A DNA stretch of 64,000 nucleotides from Oscheius sp. JU75 (taxonomy: Eukaryota; Nematoda; Chromadorea; Rhabditida; Rhabditidae), in assembly GCA_037178855.1 (NCBI GenBank), contig JASJZC010000001.1:2294001-2358000 (forward strand), in the 5' to 3' direction. The position numbers and the translations under genes were made by a program. The notes below the pieces were generated by a model that had not been told where the DNA came from, made no database searches, and was given only the letters and a program-made list of their open reading frames with translations. This document shows, one piece after another, positions 45,195 to 57,430 of the stretch. Within the stretch, counting starts at the first letter, position 1, and each line of letters opens with the position of its first letter.

Positions 45195-45608
45195 GGGTGA
45201 CAATTGATCTCATTTATGTATTTTCTAATATGTATATATTGTATTTTTTTCTGTATAAACAAGTGTTTTTGGTTGCTATCTTTCTCAAAGTAAAGTTGGT
45301 TGGATGACCATTTATATCTTGTTCTTTTTCCTTTAAACTAGTCATAGAGTCCAAGCATTTAGTTATTTAGTTATCAAGTACCTGCCTTAAAATATTGTTC
45401 CTAACTGTGTCTTCAGTACTACCTGAAAACTAGCCCGTTATCATATATCTTGCCGTAATACGATCATTTCATAGCAAAATATCCATCGTTTTTTTGTACT
45501 TGTACAGTACTTGAAAAATAGTTACCGACTCCTCTTTTCTACTATTTCCCACCTCATTTCTTGTTCAGCAAGCTATTTCAGGGTTCATCTCGTTAGGCCG
45601 CAGCCAAG

Positions 45609-47582
45609 ATGTCGATATTGGCTGAGCCGAGGAGAAAGCAACGGATCAGCATTGATCCCAACAATCTGCAGTGGAGAGATGATGATAATGTAAGCTTTTT
45701 TCCTCTCTAAATAAGCCAATTTTCACAGAAAAAGGGCAAGAAAATGATGGAGAAGATGGGCTGGTCCGACGGCAACGGATTGGGCCGAAATAAGCAGGGA
45801 AATGTGGACGCGGTGAAGCTGAAGGCCAACTATTCGGGAAAAGGACTCGGCGCGGACAAGATTGCCTCCTATGACAGCACCTGGATCGGTCATCATGACG
45901 ACTTTGCCGACCTCCTGGCCGCCTTGAACAAGAACAAGCCGAAGAGCGAGGAGACGGAGGAGGAGAAGAGCCAGCGCATGACCAAGATGTCTATCGAGCT
46001 GAGCTCCAAGAGCGTCAAGAGACGCATTCAGTGAGTTTTCTTCCTTGTTTCGGGATTAATTATTGACAATAAGGTTGAACCGTGCTTGAATTCTTCCAAA
46101 AATTTATTCCCAAAATTCTCGTCTAAAAATGACAGGATTTGGGTTAATTCTTCCTCCACAAGTTTGAGCATGTGAAGTAGTGCAGTAGTGAAGAAGGAGA
46201 GCCCGATTGAAATTGGTTAGATGCTTGTGCTTGACCGAGTGAATTAGCCTAAGCGGTTTATTTTCTCATTTATCCACAAAAATGTTTTAGAATGTATTCA
46301 CTTTTTCTGGAATACCTGGTCATGGCTGAACCTTTGTCGAAAATTATTCATGGCATGGAAAATGACTGGTTTTGATGAATATTGAGAATGTTCTTGATCA
46401 TTCCCGAAACTGGGTAAAACTCTCTAAATGACCGCTTTCAGCTACCAGAAGTTTACTCGTATGAAGGACACTGCCAACTACTCGGCCCAGGACAAGTCTG
46501 CCGTCCTCGGGGTGGGTCTCAAGCGCACGAAAGAGGAATCCGATGAGGATACCAAGGTATTACATTATTTTAATTCTGTTCCAGACAAAAATTCAGGAAA
46601 AGTCCGATTCCGATAGTGGTGTAACGACCGGCAACACGACCGTCAGTCAGCTCAGTGTCGGCGACTACTTTGCCGCCAAAATGGCCGCCTTAAAGGCCAA
46701 CTCCCAGGCTTGTGCTACTGTCAAACAGGAGAAACTGGCTGTGAAGGAGGAAGAGCCGGATTACGAGGAATATCGCGTCGGATTCAATCAGATCGGCTTC
46801 TCGTACGAGGATGTCAAGGTCGAGATCAAGGAAGAGCTGGTAGAAGAGACTGAAGGGGATGAAAAAGCCAGAAGGAAGAGGGAAAAAAAGCTGAGGAAGC
46901 AGAAGGAACGTGAACTGGTATGTAATTTTTTTTTTGATACGCAGTGATGGGTTTTTGCAGGCTGAAGCTCAAGTAGAAGAGCCCGAAGTCGATGAGGAGG
47001 AAGCTGAGCGTCTGCGCAGAAAGGAGGAAAAACGACAGAAGAAGCTCGCAAAGAGGCAGATGGAAGAGGCTCAGGTATGTTTCTATTTTGGCGTGCGACG
47101 CGAGATTGGTCTGCAAAATGATTAGCTCATTAGAATCTTATTCAGCGTTTCATGAGAAAGGCGAAAAGTTTTGTACGACCCATTCGGAAACTAAGTCAGC
47201 TTTTACATTCACGCAATACATTAAAATATTTGCCACGCCTCATATGTCGAAAACTCAGAATTGGAAAATATCTTTCTAGTCGCCTTTTGAAGAGCACTGA
47301 CAGGCGAACTTGAAGTCTTGTCAGAAACACCTACCTTTACATTAGCCAAAACTACATTTTTATTCGTCTTTTTCAACGTAGGCGAAGCGATTTCGTATTC
47401 TCTCAGCACAACACCTAAAAATCTGGATCCAAGCTTTTTACATGCTTTCTATCAGATCATTTCAGTCCGATGAGCCAGAAGAACTGACAGAAAAGCAGCG
47501 CAGGAAGATGGAAAAACGTCAGAGGAAGCTCGAAGAGGCTGAAGAGGTAGAAGAACCCAAGAAAAAGAAGTCCAAGGAGTAA
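45609..47582 (+). CDS. PINX1: PIN2/TERF1-interacting telomerase inhibitor 1 (PINX1)
   Basis: Nucleolar G-patch protein that regulates telomerase and ribosome biogenesis. It begins MSILAEPRRKQRISIDPNN like human PINX1. The G-patch is MMEKMGWSDGNGLGRNKQG then GKGLGADKI, followed by WIGHHDDFADLLAALN. A conserved YQKFTRMKD follows, and then the telomerase-inhibitory-type motif SVGDYFAAKMAALK. The C-terminus is a long Lys/Glu coiled region (KARRKREKKLRKQKEREL and repeats) ending in a KKKKSKE nuclear/nucleolar signal. Exon joins are short-intron GT-AG except introns of about 400 nt at 46034-46440 and 47075-47465. Acceptor ctatttcag lies 29 nt before the ATG. Ends 148 bp from the convergent GCSH gene. 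Confidence 0.93.
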
Positions 47583-47730
47583 TTAACTTCCTCATTTTTG
47601 GTTATTCTGTTATCCGACCACTTTGTTGATTTTCTCTCAAGTGAAGAGGCTCCTTGTTTACTCGTAAATGTACACAGAAAAGTCTAGAAATTGGGCTCTA
47701 ATAGCTAGCTTATGACAAAACAGAATTAAT

Positions 47731-48834
47731 TTAGTGTCCCTCCTCCGTCTGCTTGAATTCCTCGTATTCCTTTTCTGAGAGAAGTTCCTTCAGCTCTGCG
47801 GTATCCTTGACCTTCAGCTTGTACATCCAGCCTAAATTTACCGCGTAAGTTACGAAAAAAAACGAGTAAAATACCTTCATCGAAAGGACTTTTGTTGATT
47901 CGGCCGCTCTCTTCCTCCAAAATGGCGTTCTTTTCCGTGACGGTGCCCGAAATTGGGGCGTAGATGTCAGAAGCAGCCTTGACGGACTCGACAGCGCCTG
48001 TAGAGTCGCCTTTCTTGATTTCCTTGTCCACGTCGGGCAGCTCAACGTAGACAATGTCACCTAGTTGGTCCTGGAAGAAGGGATAAAATATTTTTTGGAG
48101 AAGCTGTGAGATGATCTCCTTCAATTTAATGTGCTGTTATTTTTTACTATAATTACCGGCAAGGGAAAATCTAAGTGAAAGTTGTTGAGGTGAACTGAGA
48201 AAATTTATATGGGATACGCCTTATACTGATAACCAGAAAAGCCGATTCGTATCGGTTTTGGATAAAACTTTATAGGCAACGGTTCCCGTTTTCTATCTGC
48301 GCATTACAGCTGATTTATAGACCAAAAATGATCAACTATTTCGCTGTTTTTTGCCTGGAAGGTCCTGGAATGTATGAGAATCTAATTTAGACATATGGCA
48401 AGGCCAAAATACTAAGCGAGTCTTATTTATGTCTGTTTTTTTTCTATAGGAATTTTGGCCATTATAAGAAGCTAAAGGGAAAATCGGTTAGAGTAGTTTT
48501 GAAAGTAGACAAGTGCACACATAGATGACATAGAGCTACCGGAAAAAACAGCTCACTTTCATGCTGAAATGCTTTTTTGCACGAGATTCGCGAACAACTG
48601 GAATAAGAAACCTACAGCAGCAAAATCCGTGATTCCAACTGTGCCAATGTTGCCCTCGACGCTGACCCATTCGTGCTTCTTAGTGTATCTTCGCTCTATA
48701 TTTCTTTTTGTCAACAAAACCCCCAAAAAGTTACCTGCATTCAAAGCGGTAGAGAACTGTAGTGATCTGGCTGGGACAAGGACTCGTTCTACTCCAGCTG
48801 CAAGTCTGACGGAGCTTCGGAAGAGAGCAGCCAT
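47731..48834 (-). CDS. GCSH: glycine cleavage system H protein, mitochondrial
   Basis: Lipoyl carrier of the glycine decarboxylase complex in mitochondria. The first exon encodes a typical presequence (MAALFRSSVRLAAG, then RSLQFSTAL). The mature part reads RRYTKKHEWVSVEGN, TVGITDFAA, GDIVYVELPDVDKE and GAVESVKAASDIYAPISG, with the lipoylated Lys in ESVKAA. It then has GRINKSPFDEGWMYKLKV and a C-terminal helix ELLSEKEYEEFKQ. Length is about 155 residues, as expected. A ~470-nt intron separates the DFAA and GDIV exons. The gene is divergent from XPA with about 840 bp between starts. Confidence 0.95.
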
Positions 48835-49671
48835 TCCTAAAACTAAAAAGTAATAATCAATGGTAAGGAGAGGCAGATATTGGGAGACAATAGTGGTCTG
48901 CCGTGGTGTAACCAGCCCGCTTCGTTGATAAGGCCACAAGGGCACTTTTCGACAGCGTCGACACACTAAATGTACCGAGGACAGTTCGGGGAGACTGATA
49001 GGGGATGCAGAATGTAGACAAAATGGCCTGATTGGCTGGCTGCACGTGGGAAAGTGACTTTGGGAATGAAAATTATGGAAAATGACTTGAACCAGCCTTT
49101 TGATGTACTTTGGCATCTTGATTACGGCATCTTATCGCGGCAAACGTGAACGATAACATAAACAAAGCAGTGAAAAGCAATAGAGTACGATTAGGACAGC
49201 TAACTAATAAAAAAGGGCGTGTGGGCAAATTTACATTGAGATAAACAAAATTATGGGGCTCTGGAGATGGTGCAACAGCATTTCTCCTGTATTTGTACAA
49301 AAAAAATTACCAGAAAAGGGGTGAAAACTATTAAGAAAACGAGAAACGAAATAAGAAATTTTACTTTCCCGCCGAAGAGTTTTCAAAAAGGCAAAATAGC
49401 GGCAAATCAAAATTTTGAAATCTCTAACTTACAGGTCTCTTCTCACTTTCCTGTATATTTATGACTGTTTACTTGCACTTTTTGCTGTGCCAAAGCAGGG
49501 CTATTCACTGGATATAAATAAACACAAGTTTTGACGGCAGTACGCAAAAACTCGGCCCAGTTTCTTTCGTAATCAAGAGACTTTACCTTTTCCCAATTCT
49601 GAGACCTTTATTGTCTTTTTCTCACATGCTTATTAATCGAAAATCATATAATTCCAGAAAAAAAGTCAGAA
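48835..49671. other. divergent intergenic region GCSH / XPA
   Basis: About 840 bp without a supported exon. Both promoters are expected here. A tataaataaac word lies at about 49513-49523, too far from XPA to call a TATA box with confidence. Confidence 0.4.
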
Positions 49672-50763
49672 ATGTCAAAGAGAAGATATAATCCGACGCT
49701 GGAGGAGGATAGGATGCCGATTGTGGAGAAGTTGTACAAGTAAGTTTGTTTTATTTTTCTGAATCTTGTTTCTCTCAATTTTTCCTCCTAAAAAGACCTT
49801 TGTAGAGCGAAAAACACCAGTTTTCAAGGCTCCGGAGGAGGTTTCGAGGCCGACGACGATGAACGCGCCGAGATCAGGGAAAGAATTGCCGACGCTAACC
49901 AGAAAAGTAAGCCATTCTGTCCTCGTTTTTATCAATTTTTTTCAACCAGAACTTGACGCTGCAGCTGGAACCAAAAGTAGACCGGACGATTGCACGAAAT
50001 GCTCTCGTCCAATGCTCGAATCGTGGCTCTGGGAGCGCTACTGTCACGCGGTCTGCGACTCGTGCCGCGACGACAACGATGAACACAAGCTGCTGCCCAG
50101 AACCGATGTCAAAACGACTTACATGCTCAAGGACGAGGATCTCGACGTGAGGGTACCGCCTCTCCGCTTCTACGCCAAGAAAAATCCACACAATCCGCGG
50201 TATGGACACATGAAGCTGTATCTAAAGTGCCAGGTAAGGTTTTAGCAATTTTTTGACTGTAAAACGCTTAGGTTGTCGAGAGAATGCTAGAAGTGCACGG
50301 CAGTTTTGCTGAACTCGAGGACGCGAAGGCTAGGAGGAGCGATATCCGGGAAGCCAAAGCGGAAAGACAGTTTGAGAAGAAGATCAAGGAGATGAAGAAA
50401 CAGGTAAGGACGAATTGTGAAAACAGAAAAACTGAGAGGCCGTCAAATTCTAGCCTCGTGTTGTTCCTGTCTTCGTTTTTTTTCTTCCACTTTCCACTTT
50501 CGAAAAGCCAAAGACGTCTTCCTACTAGACCTGTACTGGGACCATCCATGAGAAAAGTTCCTGTAAACTTTCCTTAGCGAAGCTTGAAGCGCACAACTCA
50601 CGGTATTCATCACTATTTCCAGATCCGCGGAGCCGGAATCCAGGCCAAGCCGACCCAGGCACACCAGCACCGCTTCGGCCCGGAAGGACACGACGCGGCG
50701 ACGGATGAATACGTGAAGACGTGCGTCGACTGTGACTACGAGATGCGCTACGAGAAGATGTAG
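49672..50763 (+). CDS. XPA: DNA damage recognition protein XPA
   Basis: Scaffold of nucleotide excision repair that binds damaged DNA and RPA, nuclear. The zinc finger is C-x2-C-x17-C-x2-C (DDCTKCSRPM ... HAVCDSCRDDND). It is followed by the conserved DNA-binding domain: HKLLPRTDVKTTYMLKDEDL, RVPPLRFYAKKNPHNPRYG, MKLYLKCQVVERMLEVHGS. The C-terminal TFIIH-binding part has QHRFGPEGHD and ends with a second CxxC-like segment, KTCVDCDYEMRYEKM, exactly as in the family. The N-terminus is short (MSKRRYNPTLEEDR), followed by small exons. ATG 49672 is the first in frame after attccag at about 49657. The intron at 50405-50622 is somewhat longer than others here. Confidence 0.95.
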
Positions 50764-51262
50764 TTTTTTCCTTATTTTTTCTGCTGTATACACGGGTCAA
50801 TTTTTCTTATAAACCCGTTCTCCATGTATCCATTTCTTTCTCAATACATTTTCGAGATCCTAAATTGTTTCCAGACTGGAAAAGGCGAAAACAGGAGCAA
50901 GAGGATGAAACATTTTCTCGTTAGAGATTCTCTTTACTCCGAGAGTAATTAGACTGCTGTTTTCGCCGGTTTAACTGCCGTGGATCGGCCGCTCCGCCCA
51001 GCCATCCGGGAAGTCCGCTGTCTGCGTCAATCTGCATTCCAAGGGACAGCCAGCAGCTCCTCTTTTTGGTCTTCGTTGAGCTGTTTTTAAATTTTGTTTT
51101 TCAGCTACGGCAGTAGCTTGCTACGAAGATAAGGCGTTCTTGGAGTCAGATTTGACATCTATTTAGCTTAAAACGTAAGCCTACTCCTCTCTCAGGTTTT
51201 ACTCGCATGCAATTGAGCTCGCTCTGGCGTTGATTACGGGTCAAGCTTTAACTTTTAAACAT

Positions 51263-54200
51263 TTATCTTTCCACAATACACAATCCGGCGGCATTGATTA
51301 TCATTTCAAGAATGTCCCTGTCTATGGTACTGATCATCTGCATACTTAACTGGTGCATCTGTTCCAATGTGAGCTTGTCCTGATAGTGTATCTGTGACAT
51401 CTGATCGGTGTCATCTTCCTTTCGCACTAGACTTGCATTCATATCTGATATGAAGCCTATCAGGCGCATAATCTCGCTCACAATGCCAGTCATTGGAAAC
51501 GGAAGTTTTTCAGCTCTCAGTCCTTTTAAAATTTCTATCGAATCTTTCATGAAGTCCTCCATACGTTGTCGTAAAAATTTTAAACTTTTCTCATTTACAA
51601 CCGTGCGGTCGTTCATAATTGGCTCGTATTTATCCATTATTTCATGTAGCCTAACACAAGCAGCATCCATTGTGGGGCGGTCGGCGACAACAGTGGCATA
51701 CATGCTAAATGAACCGAGTTTAAAATGTTGATATAAAAGTATGCACTTTGCAGCTAAGGTGACCAGTTCGGGAACTCGTCCGACTATGAGGCTCATAAGT
51801 TGTTTCATATTTTCATCTTCAAAACCCAAAACGTTTTCTATAATGGCAGGCGTGTTCACAACTGAGTTTTGAAGTATAGTTATAGTGACACACACGAATT
51901 TGAAGGATGGCAGTCCCACTTGTTCGGGACCTCTGAAATAAAATGTATGATCTCTCTTTTCTTTTGACCATGTCAACGCACCAAAATTACGGGCGTGCGC
52001 TACATCGCTTCGACCTCCGTTTCTCACCTGTTTCAATACGCCCTAGAAGTGCTGGTTACCGAACCCACCTGAATCAATTGTGAAAATGTAATTAATTAAT
52101 GATACATAATGGAGGGAGTTCTGAAGAATTGGGAAATTTTGGACCTATATCGCTATTATCTAGTGCCTTAAAGCCTAGAATACGACAAGCCTAGAATACG
52201 TAGATGACGTTACCAGTCGGAAAATCTCGACCCAACCTGGAGAAAATGCTTCGAAAATTGATGGACACAGCCGAGCAGGTTGGCCTATGAATTAACGACA
52301 AGGAGACGATCCTGCTTACGAACTGTACTACAAGAAGGACACCCATCTCAATCAGGGCTGAACTTTACATTCAAAGATGAAGCGAAATACCTCGAAGTTT
52401 TGATTTCTCTCCCATTGGTCCATCACAAGTCGACAGGCAAAGTGTTTAACAGATAGAACTATTCCTATGGCCACCTTTTCAACTCCCAGTGCCAGTGGTC
52501 ACTCACCTATGGCTGTGAAATTTGGACGCTCAAAGAGCAAGACAGGGAACGTCTGAAAGTTGTTCAAAGAAAAATGGAGCGAAGAATGCTGAAGATTGCA
52601 AGGGTGAATCGATGGAGTAACAATAGAGTGAGAAATATTACCAAAGTCAAAGATTGGGTGAAGGTGGCTGACTTTGTCAGGACTACGAAAATGCCTCAGG
52701 AAAGATGGACATGTGCTACTACAGCTCGGATCCCTTACGGCAGAAGAAGACTTAGAGGACAACCACCGCCAGATGGAGATCCTTGAAGCAACATTTTGAT
52801 AGATACTGGCGGGATGCCCCCAAGTGAAGATTGGAAATTGACCATCATAGATAATCCTACAATTTGGAACAAAATAAATAAATAAGAGAGCCAGGTGAAA
52901 AAAATGACTGAGAGAGATAGAAAAAGTAGTCCAAGGCGAAACAGAAAATATGGCAACAAAGACGGAAAAATTGGAAGACAACAAGAAGACACGACAATGA
53001 GACAGTAACTTAATAGACAGTTCTACCAGTTGTAGGAATAAAATGACGGGTTGTGGAAGAGACAAAGAGATATGCTGTCTAACAAAAATGAAGTCGTCTC
53101 CACTCTATCGAAAATGCAATACTTTGTCTGTCTGTATGAGGCCTTAAATCAACAAATGTTATGATTCACCAAAAAGATGTGAGTAAGGCGACAAATTTGG
53201 AGCAATCGCGATAATTGAAAAGCTATTGTTGTAGGGAACAATGCGCTAAATTCAGTTTTAGGTAGCAGCGTAGCGTAGTATTATCTTGAAAACAAACTAG
53301 CAAACTCACAATCCGAACAGAACACACAAAATGGTTCTTCCCAAACTGAAGACGTCGGCCTTATCATCGTAATTGTACCCCTCTTCGATCTCAGTGGCTC
53401 GGTAACCTGGAGTTCCTCGGTTACTAGTATGCTCAATGTTAGCCGATCCATTCGGGAGAGTGGTACAGTCAGAAAAGTCACAGATCTTGATAGTTTTCCG
53501 ATCAGTAGAAGTGAAGAGAATGCTGAAACGGAAAAAAAATCCTTACAAACAAAAATACTTGGCTGGCTTCAAGTCCCTGTGAATTATACCACAATCATGG
53601 ATATGCTTTACGGCTTCAGTTATTTGCGTAATCAAGCTGAATGGAGATTCATAGCCCCATTCTTCGCATTTCATCGCTAAATTTGATTTAGAGGGAAGAT
53701 TCAAAAATTTCGGAAAGATACACGGCAAAGTTAAACGTATAGGACCGACTTTTGAAAATCGAGTCTCCTGAATCATTTTCTCGTTTTTAGTTCTTCTACC
53801 AATATTGTCAACGGAAGATTTCTGCAAAACATCCGATACGCCGACGACACGGTCCTTTTCCTTACAGCTGAAGAACTCGAGAAGATGCTAGTGGACCTGG
53901 CACAGGGGAGCACTGAAGTAGGCCTTACTCTGTACTGTCAAGAGACCAGACAACACAACGAAAGATGCGAAAATTGGTTGGAGTAAATCTCCTCGACAGA
54001 CGAGCTAATGAATAACTCGAAGAAAAAATTTTCAAACTACCAGATACCAGAAAAGAATAAGTAAGAAGGAGGTGGAACTGGGCTAGGAAGATAGCGAATA
54101 TGAAAGACGATAGATGGACGAAATGTCTCACAGAATGGAGACCGTGGAGAAAAAAGAACGTCTGGTAGACTGAAGTCCAGATGGGGGGACGAATTCACGG

Positions 54201-55144
54201 CTCAGTTAGTAGGATTATGGATAAGAACTGCGCGGATGGGTATCGATCTTTGAAAGACTAGCATGTTGCGACATATAGAAAGTACATGGTAGTTGCAAAT
54301 TAAATCTTAGATTTTAGATTAAATCTACCAACATATTTTTCGTTGATTCTAGATGCAGCTAAAAATTAGTATAATTTTAGTGCGCGAGACTCGATTTTCA
54401 AAAGACTTTTTGGCGAGATCTATACATTACTTTGATGCACTTTCTTTGAAGTTGGAATCGTTTCATACATTTTTCCAGACTGCCGCCTGCGCAATATTCG
54501 AGAACTACGCCTTTTTGGGCACGTGAATTGACAGACTTGACATAAACACCAAGAAGTTGCACAATGCTTCTATGGCCTCCCACCTAAATCTTTTTTCTTT
54601 AAAATATATCTGTTGAAGACTCAACCGCTTTCAGGTTTCTTATTTCACTGGTTATGCGATCCTCATAATACTCGCTGAATTCATACTGTTTCACCGCAAC
54701 CAGCTCTCTAAATGACTTTGAAGAATAAATTTTCTCACCAACCCGCTCTCAATTATTCTCGCCTTACTGACATAGCCTTGGCTTCCTTCTCCAAGATCTT
54801 CACCAATTTCTATGTCTATCCCTTCCACAAATACCTTCAGACCATTCTAAAAACCTAGTGTGTAGTTCATGCGATAAAAAACTTACAAAAACTTCGTCCT
54901 TTGAATCACACGCTATACTACCAGCTTTATGATGGAAGATGACAGCTCTAAGTCTGTGCCAGAGCTTCCTCAATAAGAACGAGACAACCAGGTAAATAGC
55001 AAGAGACAGATTTAAATGAATTAAAATCACAAAAGAAAAATCAGTCAGTAGCTGAAAAATTGCGATTGAGAGAACTCCACGGCATGCTATGCGCGTCGCC
55101 ACTTTTTCAAACCGGACGCAAATGCCGCTCGTTTTCTTAAACAC
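51263..55144 (-). CDS. divergent protein kinase-like gene with membrane segment and helical C-terminus
   Basis: Read from 55144. A hydrophobic segment (LIHLNLSLAIYLVVSFLL, then RKLWHRL) is followed by a kinase N-lobe: IEIGEDLGEGSQGYVSKA (Gly loop), ELVAVKQYEFSEYYEDR (VAVK lysine), ITSEIRNL (Glu), IVQLLGVYV, VVLEYCAGGSL. The catalytic loop HRDLKPANILF is restored across an intron. The DFG motif reads CDFSD and the APE motif reads ATE, so activity is doubtful. The kinase part ends at DVFSLGRTILCVLFGL with a perfect gtgagt donor. The next exon with matching phase (about 51937 down to 51263) is a ~220-residue helical region, so the usual lower C-lobe seems absent. Introns hold two LINE fragments. 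Gene continuity across the 1.37 kb intron is inferred. Upstream, the first exon region is tandemly repeated. Confidence 0.5.
52190..52800 (+). mobile_element. non-LTR retrotransposon (RTE/CR1-like) 3' fragment, decayed
   Basis: Shifting frames give LINE reverse-transcriptase pieces: VGL.IN..ET (about 52275), then YGCEIWTLKEQDRERLKVVQ followed by MERRMLKIARVNRWSNNRVR (about 52510-52630). This is the C-terminal pattern of LINE polymerases. Frameshifts and stops make it inactive. It lies in the long intron proposed for the kinase-like gene, in the opposite orientation. Confidence 0.7.
53820..54290 (+). mobile_element. LINE reverse-transcriptase fragment, internally deleted
   Basis: NIRYADDTVLFLTAEELEKM contains the reverse-transcriptase catalytic YADD. 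About 150 nt later comes RRRWNWARKIANMKDDRWTK and a C-terminal tail, so the interior is deleted. It lies in an intron of the kinase-like gene, antisense to it. Confidence 0.75.
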
Positions 55145-55765
55145 AATATCATACAGAAAATCGTGGTTTAAACCGATTTTGGCACAGAATACCGTATACC
55201 CTACATTAATCTAAAAAGCGGCTAGAGAAATAATTTTGAACTCCCGTCCTCGAAATAGGAAATTGGCGCGAGAAAAATTGGCGACGTCTTTTGCATGGGC
55301 GTAACACGCCGCGTTCTTGTTTGGGTCCCGCGAGGAAGAAACACCCTTTTGTAGTGACCTCATTTGCGATGACAGCTTCAAGTCTGTGCCAGAGCTTCCT
55401 CAATATGAACCAGGCAGTCTCGTTAGCAGCAAATAACAGATTAAAACGAATGAAAAGTGTGATTGGAATGATTTGCTGAAAAATTGCGATTGAGAGAACT
55501 CGTGTACTCGTTTGGGTCCGCGAGGAAGAAACACCCCTTTTGTACTGACCTCATTTGTGATGACAGCTCCAAGTCTGTACCAGGGCTTCGTCGATATGAA
55601 CAAGACAGCCAGGTAAACAGCAAAAACCAGGTAAAAAAGGATGAAACACACAGTATACAGTAAACTCATATGCTGAAAAATTACGATTGACGATTGAGAG
55701 AACTCGCGTGCTCGTTTGTGTCCCGCGAGGAAGAAACACCCTTTTGTAGTGACCTCTTTTTTGAA
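54930..55765 (-). repeat. ~195-205-bp tandem repeats overlapping the 5' end of the kinase-like gene
   Basis: Units begin at about 55315, 55507 and 55711 (the last partial), each starting gtttgggtcccgcgaggaag or a close variant and containing agtctgtgccagagcttcct. A diverged related unit at about 54930-55090 contains the membrane-segment exon of the kinase-like gene. On the minus strand each unit can encode a hydrophobic stretch followed by RKLWHRL-like residues (RKLWHRLEAVI; TKPWYRLGAVI). Confidence 0.75.
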
Positions 55766-57300
55766 TAGACCATAACTGACTATATTTTTGCTTTTACTTC
55801 GCGGCAGGAATAGGTGCATTTGAGAAATCATTTTGGATTCGGATGCATCCGAGTTTAAACAAAAGTGCGGCTAGCGATTCAGATGCATACGATAAACTGT
55901 TCTAAACTTTTTCGAATGCGGGTTCGGATTCGCATCCAAACGCTGATTTGGATGCAGATACTGGTGTGAACTCGGATGGCAAATCCGCTAGTTTTCAATA
56001 CGCACTGAAAAACAGCTTTTTTTTTTTTTAAGACAACGAATATTCTTGTAAAAATGACCGTTTTTGGGCGAAGTATTAAGATTTATGAACAAAATTTTGT
56101 ATGCAAAAATTCGGATAGGTATTTCTTCAGCGATTCGGATTCCGAAGAGCTTGGATATTCGAAACTAATACGTCCATCTCTGCGCCTCGGACAAACAGAC
56201 AAACAACCAGAGTCAACCACAAATATCATAACGCTTTCATAACTTTATGAGTTCCAATAAAAGAGGAGACGTAATAGGAGCAAAACGGCTTAAGTCTTAT
56301 CTAAAGTGTTTGTTATCAACTATGACTGTTAGTAGCATTTTGAAATTCTTTTTCAGGTGGCAACAGAGTTTAATCTATTGTGCGCTTGTCTCATCTCTGT
56401 GTCTGTCTGAAGCTAATATTGCCAACTCCTAAGTGGGCTGGAGGAAGGGTAAAATGCGGCCGTTTCAACGGCCAAGTAAGTTGTTTTTGACGGGCTGAGA
56501 TAACGTCCTCGGGAGACAAGACAGCTTCAGCACTGATAGTAGGACCGGAGCAACACAAGCGTACAGATTTCTCCTGGCGCTATTTGGGGTGCATTAAACT
56601 TTATTAATCTTTAGTTACATACACATAAATCGCTTTGCCATAGTTTTCTTGAGGAAGAAAAACTTTTTGTTCTTTTTTTTTAACAGACCACAAAAGTTTG
56701 CAGGTCATCTGGTAATACTTCGGCAGGCAACACGCATCATTCGAATCTTTTCGCGCGTAATTTCGTTTTTGGCGCGGATTCAATTTTTCTTTTATTTTTT
56801 TTTTCCAAGCTTTTCCAGTTTTATCGCTCATTTTTGCTATTTTTTCGTATATCGGCGGCCATTTCAGCCGTTTATCCGTAAAACAACGTTTCAAAACAAC
56901 GCATCACTCTTCTTGAATTATATGTAGATGCGGAAAAAAGGGTTTCAAAACGGGCTGTAGCTACTACATTCATCTTTCTAGATGCATAGCAGACCATTTG
57001 TTGAGGACAAAAGAGATAAAACGAGACAAATACGAAAAAAAAAGTAGCAAGAAAGAGCGATAATACTGGGAAAAGCTTGAAAATAAAAGAAAAATTGAAT
57101 CCGCGCCAAAAAACGAAATTGCGCGCGAAAAAATTCGAATGATGCGTGTTGCCTGCCGAAGTATTACCGATCAGTTTTTTTTGTATTCCCCAACCAAAAA
57201 TGTACAAAATTCTAGAAGCACATGTCACAAAGCCGGTATTCCTATGATATTTTATTCACGTTATCCTACCTAAAAATAACTACAACCGTTTTCGTCCCTC
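55766..57300. other. intergenic region with MITE
   Basis: No exon supported. At 55830-55990 several ggattcggatgcatcc-like words recur in both orientations. 56180-56215 resembles parts of the dispersed repeats (cggacaaacagacaaac). An inverted-repeat element occupies 56711-57168. Confidence 0.4.
56711..57168. mobile_element. MITE related to the Merlin-like element
   Basis: Terminal inverted repeats of about 80 bp start ggtaatacttcggcaggcaa and continue through gcatcattcgaa and ttttcgcgcg to ggcgcggattcaa. The cggcaggc...ttttcgcgcg order is the same as in the terminal repeats of the 39.1-40.9 kb element. 458 bp, no transposase. Confidence 0.8.
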
Positions 57301-57430
57301 CCGTTTTAAAAAAAAGGATTTGGATACCTTCGAGTTTGGCGAGTTTGCCAGCACTTCTCCGTATTTCTCGGTTTTGGCCTCTTCATCAATGAGCTTCTGG
57401 ACTAGTTTCGAAAGACGAGGGCACTCGTGA

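Noticed and set aside
51000-51110. Possible gene or LINE piece after XPA
   Set aside because: Shares only a short stretch (ttggtcttcgttgagct) with the flank of the 60.5-60.9 kb LINE fragment; too short to call.
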